NCBI RefSeq assembly: GCF_010093535.1
Contig: NW_022985172.1
Location: 1,126,340-1,190,339 of the forward strand
Source: Lindgomyces ingoldianus
Lineage: Eukaryota > Ascomycota > Dothideomycetes > Pleosporales > Lindgomycetaceae
Reading direction: 5' to 3'
Length of the DNA: 64,000 bases
The position numbers and the translations under genes were made by a program. Below the pieces are notes generated by a model. That model saw only the letters and a program-made list of their open reading frames with translations. It had not been told where the DNA came from and did not search any database. This document shows positions 23,115 through 33,611 of the stretch, one piece after another (the stretch's first letter is position 1; each line of letters begins with the position of its first letter).

Positions 23115-24735
23115 ATGGAAGCATCTCAGCAATTACCAGCGGCACAACTCAGCCCACTTAGTAAAGATATGGAATCACTTAGATCCTCCCTCATCGAGAT
23201 GCCTGCCGTATACCCGAAGCCTTATCTCGTCCAGGAAGAGGGTGGGGATCCCGCAAATCCCGGGAATTGGAGTACCCCGTGCAAAATCCAGGTAACCTTG
23301 CAGTTAAATCTCTTAGCCTTTGCTTCCAGCTTGGGATTAAGTATCACTGTTTCTGCTGAGAATGACATATCGCGCGTCTTTAGGGTTAGTCGAAAGGTTT
23401 CCGTACTTTCCGTCTCGTTATACGTGTAAGTCTTTACCCCCTTCATCCCTTCCACATCAACGTACACTCATACTAGCTAGCATTGGGTTTGCTTGTGTCC
23501 CTCTATTTGGGCCCCAGTTTTGGATATCTGGGGCCGGCGATGGAGCCTTTTGCCGCCCATGTTCTGTCTCGGCCTCTTTTCCATAGGCACTGCAACTTCT
23601 AAAACGGCCGCCGGCGTCTTTGCCACACGCTTCTTTGCTGGCGTTTTCGGTTCGGCTCCAGTCAGCAACGTCTCCGTTGCATTAGAGGACATATGGCAGC
23701 CGCACGTTCGTGGGACGGGCCATGTGCTTTTGCCCTGTATGTGTAGTGGGCGGATTCACGTTGGGACCAGTGATAGGCGCTGCAGCAGCCGTGAACTCGG
23801 AGCTGAGGTGGCGCTGGACGGAATTCATCGAAGCCATCATCGTCTTTGCTGTCTTTAATCTCACAGCCTCCACCCTCCCGGAGCTTTACCACCCTGTATT
23901 GCTCGTGAGGAAGGCACACTAGATGCGCAAGGAAACAGGCAGCCCCTCGCGGTTCCACACTCATGAGAACCTAAAATTGGACTTCAAAAGTCTTGCCACC
24001 AAACACTTTGTAAGGCCGTTGAGGATACTGTTCACAGACCCAATTGTTACATGCATCGCATTGTATACCTCCGCTTATAGCCTTCTTTACCTGACTCTGG
24101 AGGTCTTCCCGATCGTGTATTTAGAGACTCGCCACTACACCCCAGTTCCTGCCTCTCTTCCATTCTTGGGCTTCTTCGTTGGCATTCTCTTCGCTGTCTT
24201 CATCAACTTAGCCAATGAACCCCGATACGCACGGCTGTTAGCTAAAGCCAAGGGGAAACCCCTACCTGAAGGCCGACTCCCACTGATGATTGTTGGTATG
24301 GTCCTTTTCCCTATCGGCCTCTTCTGGTTTGGCTGGACGGCAAACCCAAAATACCATTGGGCAGTTTCAGCAGTCGCCACCGCCTTCATTGGCAGAGGTT
24401 TCAACTTGATCTTCCAGCAATGTATTACTTTCCTCGTGGATTCCTACGGACTTTATGCTGCGAGTGCAACTAGTGCGAATACTTTTTTAAGGGGCTTAAT
24501 GACAGCGGGACTCCCTCTTATTGCCAGGTCTACGTTTCATACCCTTGGAATTGACCCGGCAATGAGTATTATTGGTGCTGTGGCTGTGGTCGCAATCTCT
24601 GTTCCCGTCTTCTCAAGTATGTTATCGTATTACGTAAGAATAGCACCTTCACAATGGGACACGGGGATCACTGAGGATTCGAGGGTGCGGATTTCATGCA
24701 CAAATTATAGAGGTGGAGTGAAAAATACTATGTAG
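23115..24735 (+). pseudogene. Decayed MFS transporter (DHA1 drug:H+ antiporter-like)
   Basis: The protein reads as a fungal DHA1-type antiporter, normally a 12-helix plasma-membrane exporter. The N-terminal signature DPANPGNWS is followed by an intron (23426-23480, GTAAGT...TAG). Motif A appears as GPVLDIWGRRW, and long membrane helices continue to about 24620. Breaks: a 1-nt deletion near 23497 (tgtG|tcc; restoring the phase gives GFACGP...), a 1-nt insertion in the GGG run 23717-23719, an in-frame TAG at 23920-23922 (consistent with CAG to TAG) immediately before an ATG, and a phase loss after VAISVPV near 24610 that replaces the expected C-terminus. The start ATG at 23115 is in frame with the signature. 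The two small indels cancel and could be assembly errors; the nonsense codon and C-terminal change argue for a real pseudogene. Confidence 0.75.
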
Positions 24736-24754
24736 GCTTCAAACTTATGATGGA

Positions 24755-25766
24755 ATGTGGCGAAGTGAGTCCGCCAAGAGTTTGAAAATGCGGGAGGATT
24801 TCAGGCAGCAAAGAAAGCTAGATCCTCTTGACATCATTCCAACCAGAAAGGATCCAGTCCAGATTAATATAAGAGTACAACCCGTGGTACGACTTCTTCC
24901 TGGATCATCTCCATTTCCTCGACGAACACAATGGTCTACCTTCCTCGCCAACCTGGCCATAGGCTGACGGCTTTTCTAACAGCCGAGCTATCTCCTCAAC
25001 AGCTCGACGCCATCCACAAAGCCTTTGAAAGTGGAGCATTCTCACAATTTCCTACCCCACTTGCAGAGCTCTATATCAAAGACAAGCCCGAGTATCACGG
25101 ACTTACCCATGCGGAAATACGGAGAGCAGAGGAGCGCGAAGAGCCTTTCTTACTTATTGATAAGGAGACTCCGGATGACGGCGGAATCTGGTATATTGAT
25201 GACTTCGCAGGCGAAGACCAGGTTGAAGACGAACAGGCGGAGAGTACGGATGTCTTGTGGAAGATTCGCATCAAGATCGAACACGTACCAATTCTGCATG
25301 CAAACTATGTAACGTCTCACCCCACTAGTGCAGAGTGTGATACTCATGTACTTAGGATATTGGGAACGCCGACATTGGAGAGGATCTCAGCAACGTCGGC
25401 GTTGATCTTCCTATCAAGGAAGACTTCGTGCAAGAGGAGCTTGTCACCTCAGGCATCGACCTCGAGGAGTTCAAGTACGAACAACACTGCTGGATTACCG
25501 CAGAACCTGGTGAGTATGAAGAGATAACAGACGAAGAGATCTTGGAGACCGCGTTGCCTAAAACGGACAAATTGTATCGACTGAAAGAGGATATTGCGAA
25601 GGCGAATGGGCTTCTTACAAGATGGACGGCCGGGTGCGATGCAGAATCCACACAACTCCCCGACGGCACAACGAGGGCATTCCCCAAAGGTAGCCTCATC
25701 CTGCAGTTGAGGTATAATCCAGATTTTCCATGGCCTCCATATGTGCGTCCAGAAGGGTCTTTGTGA
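24755..25766 (+). pseudogene. Probably broken spliced gene of unknown function
   Basis: Pieces of protein-like sequence continue across frames. 24755 (or the ATG at 24788) to about 24872 reads RKLDPLDIIPTRKDPVQIN. Next comes EYNPWYDFFLDHLHFLDEHN (24873-24932) in another phase, preceded by a TAA that could be CAA. Then a possible intron 24934-24982 with a weak GTCTAC donor and CTAACAG end. An exon 24983-25308 reads AELSPQQLDAI...WKIRIKIEHVPILHANY. A good intron follows, 25309-25355 (GTAACG...TTAG). The last exon, 25356-25766, runs DIGNADIGEDL...RPEGSL and ends in TGA. The acidic, Asp/Glu-rich protein matches no family I can name; the stretch PFLLIDKETPDDGGIWYIDDF faintly recalls DUF6924. The phase break near 24872 and the nearby isochore suggest it is dead. 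Confidence 0.45.
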
Positions 25767-25789
25767 GCTTCATCATATGTTGGTGCTAG

Positions 25790-25975
25790 AATAGGAACTG
25801 TTACCTTCCCGTCACATCCTCTCTTGAAGCTCGTTTGGAAAAGAATTTCAACTTTCGCTCCCATCACATGGCCTGCTCTACTGAGTCTGTCTTTGAATAT
25901 GACCAGAGACATTGCGATCGGGTGGTGCTGATGCACTCTGATATCGCACCTGGCAACATGCTCATCTTACTGTAA
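25790..25975 (+). pseudogene. Truncated APH/choline-kinase-like phosphotransferase fragment
   Basis: One open phase from 25790 reads YLPVTSSLEARLEKNFNF...RVVLMHSDIAPGNMLILL. The block HSDIAPGN matches the catalytic loop HxDxxxxN of the aminoglycoside phosphotransferase/choline kinase family (Asp as catalytic base, Asn as metal ligand), and fungal members typically read THxDLAPRN there. The frame then meets TAA formed by the TA duplication and the first A of the family A transposon at 25973-25975, so the metal-binding DxD and the C-lobe are lost. The N-lobe is also missing upstream: a TAG that could be an old splice acceptor precedes 25790, and the neighbouring gene ends only 24 bp before. A remnant exon is the best explanation. 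Confidence 0.5.
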
Positions 25976-26795
25976 CGTACTTCACGGGCGAGTTGCTCAC
26001 ACACCCAAGTCGCTTACTTTTGCTAAGACCCCACCCTAACAAACTCTATTATAGCCTATAATAACCCGCTCTAGCACTATATAGTATAGTATAGCCTAAA
26101 ATATTATTTAGATACTACTTTTACTTTTTACTTACATATTTATGTGTTATGCTTAGTTTAATTACACTATTTATAGCGCCTTTAAAATAGCTTACTTACT
26201 TTAGCTTATACTTACTTCTTTACTTTTTTTTTTATTACTATGCACTTTAAACTTTTTTAAAGCTATTAAGTGTAAGCTTTTTTAAATTATTAAAGTTTTT
26301 TTTACTTTAATTTACTTTTTTTTATATAATTTATATTATATAGTAGCTTTATTAGCTACTTAAAGTTTAGTAATTTTTTATTATACTAATACTAGCTTAT
26401 ATATAATTATTACTACTTTTTTTAAAACTTTTTTAAACACTTTAACTATAAAAGTTAGTAAACTATTTATATACTTTTAAATTTTTATTTTTATAAACAT
26501 TAATTATAACTTAAGTTTTAAAGTATTACTTAAAGTTTATAACTACTAAGGCTTATTATATATAAGTAGTAGTAGTAATAAAGTGTGTAACTTTATATTA
26601 AAGCTTATTATAACTTATTATAAGTTAAAAGAAACTAATTTAGCGCTTTAAAACTTTTTTTAAATATTACTAAAAGTTATTATAGCAATATAAGCTACTT
26701 TAAAGTATAGTAAAAACTTTATTTTTATAATATAAGTAATTTAGTTATATATAAAGTTTTTAGCTTAGTGCTTATATGCTTTTTTTTAAAAAGCT
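25975..26795 (-). mobile_element. Family A DNA transposon, 3'-half only
   Basis: A well-kept terminal inverted repeat (ACGTACTTCACGGGCGAG...) starts directly after TA at 25973-25974 and marks the right edge of the gene island. The sequence follows the zinc-knuckle half of full copies to about 26795, then switches abruptly to copia-like sequence. It is therefore truncated and the second end is missing. TIR bases still contain TCA, while the interior is fully decayed. Confidence 0.8.
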
Positions 26796-27605
26796 ACTAA
26801 AGAAAATACACTAAAGCTTTCTACTAAATATAATACTCTAGGTTGTATAACTCTTATATAGAGCTGCTAAATTAAGACTATATTAGTTTAAGACATACTA
26901 TAATTACTATAAAAAAAAGCTATGTATGCACATCTTTTTATATAACCCTTACTTTTTAATTACTAATAAAGAAAAGCACACTTTTAGTATTACTAGCTTA
27001 TAAATAGATAACACTTTAAGCATTATAATAAAAATTTTTACATAAAAAAAAACTATAAAAAGTAAAGTTTTATATAAAAAGTAAAACTATTTTAGTAAAA
27101 AAGCAGCTTATTAAGTTTAATAGTAAAAGGATTAAACTTACACACAACATAGTAGTCTTTACTTAAAAAAAATAAGTAAGCTACTTTTATATAATTAACC
27201 TAAAGAATAAGGATGCTATATAATAATATGTTAAGTAATATATAAAAGGGGCATATATTACATCTATATGTTAACTAGAGGTAGTATTTAACCTATCTAT
27301 TACTGCATAAACTATAAACTTTTTATATAATAATATTAACACACTTAACATATAAATCTAATAGTAAATAGATAATAGTAAGTGTAGTCTTACTTTTCTA
27401 CTATTATAGCTTAATAGTGTAAAGCTGTTTATTTTTATAGATAAATTATTTACTAATAATAAAAACCTTAGCTTATAGCTAGAATTTTTAACTATATTAA
27501 GTAATAAAACTATATAAAGTAAAGCAACTACTTTAAAATACTATGTAATATTATATACTAGAATTTTACTAAGTGTAAAAGAGTAACTAAGAGTGTCATT
27601 ACTAG
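26796..27605 (+). mobile_element. Ty1/copia-like 3' pol fragment (direct repeat of 38055-38880)
   Basis: About 810 bp aligned base for base, with scattered transitions, to 38055-38880, where the context reads as copia reverse transcriptase/RNase H. Fragments such as YDPCLL and ATRSVL-type sequence are legible only through stops. It is cut on the left by the family A half element and on the right by the A insertion at TA 27606-27607. Confidence 0.65.
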
Positions 27606-28680
27606 TAACATACTTTACAGGCAAGTTGCTTACACACCTAAGTTACTTACTTTTGCTAAGACTCTACTACACTACTTTTTTTACACTAATGCATTTTTAA
27701 TAACACTACTTAAATATATTAAAAAAATGTTAGATGCAGCTTATACTTTAAGCTTTTAAATAAAATATAATACTTTTTAAGTAACATGCTATAGCTATTT
27801 ATAAAGTTTTTTAAAAAATAATAAGTAACTAACACACTAAATAACCTTTTTAAGCTAATTATATAGCTAACTTATAACAGCTAAATAATAATAAAAAGTA
27901 AGTAATTATTTAGCACATACTTAAGCTAAATGCGCAAGAATTTCCCCTCTAGCTAGTAGCTATAGCTAATATAGCTAATTCTTTACACACTAAGCATAAT
28001 ATAAGCTATGTTAGCATAAACTAGCTTAATATATTTATTAAGTGTTACTTAAAGCTTAAAGTAAAGTTTAAGTGTAAGTATAACTATAAAAAAGCTTTTT
28101 ATAAAATTTTTATAGTAATTTAAAGCTAGTTTAACTTTATAAAAAATATTAAAGCTAATTATAGCATCTAAAATAATAACATATATAACTTTAATAAAAT
28201 AAAGTTTATAATAAGCTAGATATTTACTAAAGTAGTTATTATAAGTTTAGAAAGATAAGAATACCTAAAAGCAGTCTAGCTAAGTAACTAAAAGTAGATA
28301 ATAGCTATCTAGAGCATTAATGCTAAAAAGTAAGCTATTTTACTTTTTATTATTTTTTAGAGTAGTAACTACTTTTTAAACTAGTATAAAAAAAATCTAC
28401 TTTAAAATTAATTTATTATAATTTTTAAGCATAGCTAGACTACTAATTAGCTTAGTCTAGACTAGTTAAAGCACTTTAACGCGCATATAAAGAAGTGTAC
28501 TGTTAGTAGCTACTATTTGCTAGTTATTAATAGCTATAAAAGCTATAACTTACTTTATTTTTAGTAATACTATAAAAATAATAAGATTATTACTATTTAT
28601 ATACTATTTTACTTATTACACTTTTTATAGCTACTTAATGTAGGTTGTTTTACTTCTTTAAAAAAGGTGTATAAGTGCTA

Positions 28681-29781
28681 ACGTACTTTACAGGCAAGTT
28701 GCTTACACACCTAAGTTGCTTACTTTTGCTAAGACCCTACTAAACTACTCTTCCTACACTAATACATTCTCTATAACACTACTTAAATGTGCTAAAAAAA
28801 ATGTTAGATACAGCTTATGCTTTAAGCTTTTAAATAAGACATAAAACTCTTAAAGAAATGTGCTATAGCTATATGCAAAGTCCTATAAAAAATAATAAAT
28901 AACTATAGCACTAGACAACTTTTATAAGCTAATTCTACAGCTAAATTATAAAGGCTAGGTAATAAAAAGAAGTAAGTAATTATTAAGACTATACTTAAGC
29001 TATATATGTAAGAAATTTCCCTTTAAATAGTATTTATAGCTAATATAGCTAATTCTTTACGCGCTAAGCATAATCTAGGCTATGTTTATAGAAACTAGCC
29101 TAGTATGTTTATAAAGTGTTATTTAGAGCTTAAAGTAACATTTAAGCATAAGTATAACTATAAAAAAGCTTTTTATAAAAGTTCTAAAGTAATTTAAAGT
29201 AGGTTTAGCCTTATAAAGAATATTAAAGCTAAGTATAGCATCTAAGATAATAACATATACAACTTTAGTAAAATAAGGTTTATAATTAGCTAAATATCTT
29301 TTAACTATACTTACGCTTAAAACTTTACTTTAAGCTTTAAATAACACTTTATAAACATACTAGTCTAGTTTATGTAAACATAGCCTAGATTACACTTAGC
29401 GCATAAAGAATTAGCTATATTAGCTATAAATACTATCTAAAAGGAAATTCCTTACGCATATAGCTTAAGTATAGTCTTAATAATTACCTACTTTTTTTTA
29501 TTACCTAGCCTTTATAATTTAGCTGTAGAATTAGCTTATAAAGGTTATCTAGCGCTATAGTTATTTATTATCTTTTATAAAACTTTATATATAGCTATAG
29601 CATATTTCTTTAAAAGTTTTATGTTTTGTTTAAAAGCTTAAAGTGTAAGCTATATCTAACATTCTTTTAGCACGTCTAAGTAGTGTTATAGGGAATGCAT
29701 TAGTGGAAAAAGAGTAGTTTAGTAGGGTCTTAGCAAAAGTAAGCAACTTAGGTGTATAAGCAACTCGCCTGTAAAGTACGT
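28681..29781. mobile_element. Family A foldback element FB1
   Basis: 1,101 bp, flanked by TA (28679-28680, 29782-29783). The two halves are near-perfect reverse complements (~476-bp arms) around a ~149-bp centre. Both arms derive from the transposase 5' end of family A; there is no coding capacity. Nested in the full A element 27608-31670. Confidence 0.88.
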
Positions 29782-29860
29782 TAAGCTAAAAACCTTATAT
29801 ATAACTAGATTACTTATATTATAAAAATAAAGTTTTTACTATGCTTTAAAGTAGCTTATA

Positions 29861-30961
29861 ACGTACTTTATAGGCGAGTTGCTCACACACCTGAGTCGCT
29901 TACTTTTGCTAAGACCCCACTAAACTACCCTTCCTACACTAATGCATTCCCCACAACACTACTTAGACGCGCTAAAAGAACATTAGATACAGCTTACACT
30001 CTAAGCTTTTAAATAAGACATAAAACTCTTAAAAAAATGTGCTGTAGCTATGTACAAGGTCCTGTAAAAAAATAATAAATAACTACAGCGCTAGACAACC
30101 TTTACAAGCTAATTCTACAGCTAAATTACAGAGGCTAGGCAATAAAAAGAAGCAGGTGATTGTTAAGACTATACTTAAGCTATATGCGTAAGAAATTTCC
30201 CCTTAGATAGCATTTATAGCTAATATAGCTAATTCTTTGCGCGCTAAGCGTAATCTAGGCTATGTTTACATAAACTAGCCTAGTACATTTGTAAAGCGTT
30301 ATTTAGAGCTTAAAGTAACATTTAAGTGTAAGTATAACTATAAAAAAGCTTTTTATAAGAGTCCTAGAGTAATTTAGAGCAGGTTTAGCCTTATAGAGAA
30401 TATTAAAGCTAAGTATAGCATTTAGGATAATAACATGTACAACTTTAGCAAAACAAGGTTTATAATTAGCTAGATATCTTTTAACTATACTTACGCTTAA
30501 AACTTTACTTTAAGCTCTAAATAACGCTTTATAAACATACTAGGCTAGTTTATGCAAACATAGCCTAGATTACGCTTAGCGCGCAAAGAATTAGCTATAT
30601 TAGCTATAAATGCTATCTAAGGGGAAATTCCTTGCGCATATAGCTTAAGTATAGTCTTAATAATCACCTGCTTCTTTTTATTGCCTAGCCTCTGTAATTT
30701 AGCTGTAGAATTAGCTTATAAAGGTTGTCTAGTGCTATAGTTATTTATTGTCTTTTATAGGACTCTACACATAGCTACAGCACATTTTTTTAAGAGTTTT
30801 ATGTCTTATTTAAAAGCTTAAAGCGCAAGCTGTATCTAACATTTTTTTAGCGCGTTTAAGTAGTGTTGTAGGGAATGCATTAGTGTAGGAAGGGTAGTTT
30901 AGTGGGGTCTTGGCAAAAGTAAGCAACTTAGGTGTGTGAGCAACTCGCCCATGAAGTACGT
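29861..30961. mobile_element. Family A foldback element FB2
   Basis: 1,101 bp, TA at 29859-29860 and 30962-30963. Arms 29861-30336 and 30486-30961, centre 30337-30485. It is the least decayed foldback copy, still GC-richer than its host. It was inserted only 77 bp from FB1 within the same host element. Confidence 0.9.
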
Positions 30962-31672
30962 TAATGCTATAATTACTTTTAGTAATATTTAAAAAAAGTT
31001 CTAAAGTGCTAGATTAGTTTCTTTTAACCTATAATAAGTTATAATAAGCTTTAATGTAAAGTTATGCACTTTATTAGTTACTACTACTACTTATATATAA
31101 TAAGCTCTAGTAGTTATAAACTCTAAGTAATACTTTAAAACTTAAGTTATAATTAATACTTATAAAAATAAAAATTTAAAAGCTAATAAATAGTTTACTA
31201 ACTTTTATAGTTAAAGTGTTTAAAAAAGTCTTAAAAAAGGCAGTAATAATTATATATAAGCTAGTGTTAGTATAATAAAAAATTACTAAGCTTTAAGCAG
31301 CTAATAAAGCTACTATATAATATAAATTATATAAAAAAGTAAATTAAAGTAGAAAAAACTTTAATAATTTAAAAAAGCTTACACTTAATAGCTTTAAAAA
31401 AGTTTAAAGCGCATAGTAATAAAAAAAAAGTAGGTGTAAGCTAAAGTAAGTAAGCTATTTTAAAGGCGCTATAAATAGTGCAATTAGACTAGGCATAACA
31501 CATAAATATGTAAGTAAGAAGTAGAAGTAGTATCTAAATAATATTCTAAGCTGTACTATACTATATAGTGCTAGAGCAGGTTGTAATAGGCTATAATAGA
31601 GTTTATTAGGGTGGGGTCTTAGCAAAAGTAAGCAACTTAGGTGTGTAAGCAACTCGCCTGTAAAGTACCTTA

Positions 31673-32071
31673 AAGCAAGTTTTAATAAATAAGGTAAAGT
31701 ATAAGCAGAATATAACTAGATAGACCTACATAAATAAAAAAGATGTAACTTGTATAAAAAGTAACTTTTTAAATAAAAATAAAAAGTTACTAGTGTCTAT
31801 ACATAGTAGCAGTGTTACAGCTTAGATATAAGTAATTACGCATAAGCAGAATTACATATCTATGTTACATAATGCTTATGTGTAAACCTTTATATGTAAA
31901 CATCTAAATATTCTTTTTTTTCTATATAAAGGAAAGATAAGAGTAATAGAACTAGAAACATGTTACTCTTACTTTACCTACCCTGTACACTGTGCACACT
32001 ATACACTACTCTTACTCTTGCTACTTAAACGCTTATACTATAAGCAGCTAGCTGTCAGAGCCTATTCAACA
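31673..32071 (+). repeat. Copia-like candidate LTR (repeat D), 5' copy
   Basis: About 400 bp repeated directly at 47515-49018 (once the foldback there is removed). It contains a TATAAAGGAAAG promoter-like box near 31925, a TACACTGTGCACAC stretch and ends CCTATTCAACA. It lies directly left of copia gag/pol remnants, which is why I read it as the LTR. The left boundary is obscured because a family A element inserted there, and no target duplication could be found. Confidence 0.5.
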
Positions 32072-32155
32072 CTACTAATATAACTCTGCATAACAAGAGT
32101 TTACACAACAAAAGAGAAGCTTCCCTTTATATAGAAAAGGATAACATAGAAGATC

Positions 32156-32373
32156 TGTCGCGTATACTGAGAGCCTTGGCTGGGGCTCGGAGCCTGGGAC
32201 TGGGGCTCGGAGCCTGGGACTGGGGGCTCAGAGCCTGGGACGCAGCTCGGGATCTGGAGATATTATGTTCCGAAGCTCGGTGTATATAAGGAGAGCCTTC
32301 AGCTCTCTTAGATAGCAGAGTCACTTCATCCGATCTTCTGAACAGCTACTGCCAGGCTATTTTATCCTCCACA
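32156..32373. mobile_element. Solo LTR, TGTCGCG family, with perfect AGATC duplication
   Basis: 218 bp beginning TGTCGCGTATAC and ending TATCCTCCACA, flanked by AGATC at 32151-32155 and 32374-32378. It contains three tandem 20-21-bp units (32181-32241) and a TATATAAGG box at about 32283. It is barely mutated (TCA/TGA present), unlike its surroundings, so it postdates the decay of its host. The short minus-strand frame across it is not a gene. Confidence 0.85.
32181..32241. repeat. Tandem repeat, 3 x 20-21 bp
   Basis: Unit TGGGGCTCGGAGCCTGGGAC, two identical copies and one with an extra G and a G-to-A change. It lies in the U3-like part of the solo LTR, upstream of its TATA box, where enhancer repeats usually sit. 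Confidence 0.85.
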
Positions 32374-32378
32374 AGATC

Positions 32379-33609
32379 TCTATCTAAGTTTAGGCTATAA
32401 TCTAGAGATAACTGTACATAGATAAAGAAGTGCTTTATCTACTATAAAAAAATGTTAGTTATTAAACTACTCTTATAATAACTATATATAAGTAAAAAAC
32501 TAGTACATTACTTTATATAAATTTTTTTATAATAAGACTTTATTATATAAAGCTATTACCTTATACATCTAAGACTTTAAAAGTTACTTTAAAGAAAAGA
32601 ATAATTTGTATAATATAAAGAAAATAAAATAAGAGAGTAAGAATGCTAAGAAAGCTATTAACTACCTTACCTCTTGTTAGATATGCGCACCTACTGTCAA
32701 GACAGGAGGAACGCTTGACGAAAGCTGCTACATAGTACGAGCAATAAGCTCAAACAGTATGTTGCTGCAAATTGCAGCATGTTGCAAGCTGGTCGCGCAT
32801 AGGGCAAGTGCGTGAGGGACTCAGATCGGAAAAACAAAAGCCGAGCAACACAAGTAGAGCAGAAAAAAGAATCAATAAATTAATACAATTAATAATCATC
32901 CCATACATCATATCCAAACCCATCATTCATCTCAGGAAGCCTAGAAACAGTGCTTTAATCTAACACCTCTACTGCCTATTTACACTATGCAACAGAAAAG
33001 GACATCTACAGCATTAAACCTAAGAAGTATGCTAAGTAGTTTATCCTTAATAACTAATACTATATAGTATACTAAGGCAAACTATAGGACATAGGTGTAG
33101 TAAAGATCTCTACTATTAGTAAGTTTTAACTTAAGGTGTATATATAAGAAAACCCATGTATAAAAATTAATTAGACACTTAGCTAAATAAATATTAGCTT
33201 TAAAAGCTAAACACTAAAAAAATTAATTAGTACTATATAAATCTAAAACTTAATTAGTCTAGTTATATACTATATTTTAGAAACTTTAACACTATTTTTA
33301 CTATTACTAGCAGATGCTAACTAACTTAGAGCATACTTTAACAACATTTTAAATATTATTATACATAAAAACAAAACTACTAACTATTCTTATTATATAA
33401 AAATAAAGATACTTTTTTTAATATTAGTAAAAAAAAATCTATGTTCTTTTTTACTAAATTAAAACTTTACTGCCTTTACTACTAATTTAGACACTCTTGT
33501 ATAGAGAGACTCTAGAAGATGCTAACTAGCGCTAGCTATAACATTAATGCTATAGTATTAGAAAAGATTAAGAAGTTTTACTACTTTTACTAATTATATA
33601 ACTAAGCTT
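32379..33609 (+). mobile_element. Copia-like gag/protease-side remnant with a GC-balanced insert
   Basis: The AT-rich parts read on + as a decayed copia gag, then (33000-33360) a stretch like the protease-to-integrase region (…YYIVY-GKL-DIGVVKIS…KVYI-E). Between about 32690 and 32965 sits a patch with normal composition beginning TGTCAAGACAGG and ending about TAACA. Its flanks (CCTAC, CCTCT) are not a clean duplication, so its class is unknown. It contains the perfect palindrome TGCTGCAA-A-TTGCAGCA (32763-32779). Confidence 0.4.
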
Positions 33610-33611
33610 TA

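Larger units (their letters stand above)
27608..31670 (+). mobile_element. Family A DNA transposon, full length, carrying two foldback insertions
   Basis: Without the foldbacks at 28681-29781 and 29861-30961 (and one TA each) the element is 1,857 bp, matching the other full copies in reverse orientation. TA flanks are at 27606-27607 and 31671-31672. The transposase is on + with the zinc-knuckle end on the right, and it is decayed throughout. Confidence 0.85.

Noticed and set aside
25352..25936. 194-codon minus-strand frame
   Set aside because: It overlaps two better-supported plus-strand frames, including the HSDIAPGN catalytic loop, and shows no family features.
32127..32324. 65-codon minus-strand frame
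   Set aside because: It is created by the tandem 20-bp units of a solo LTR bounded by a perfect AGATC duplication.
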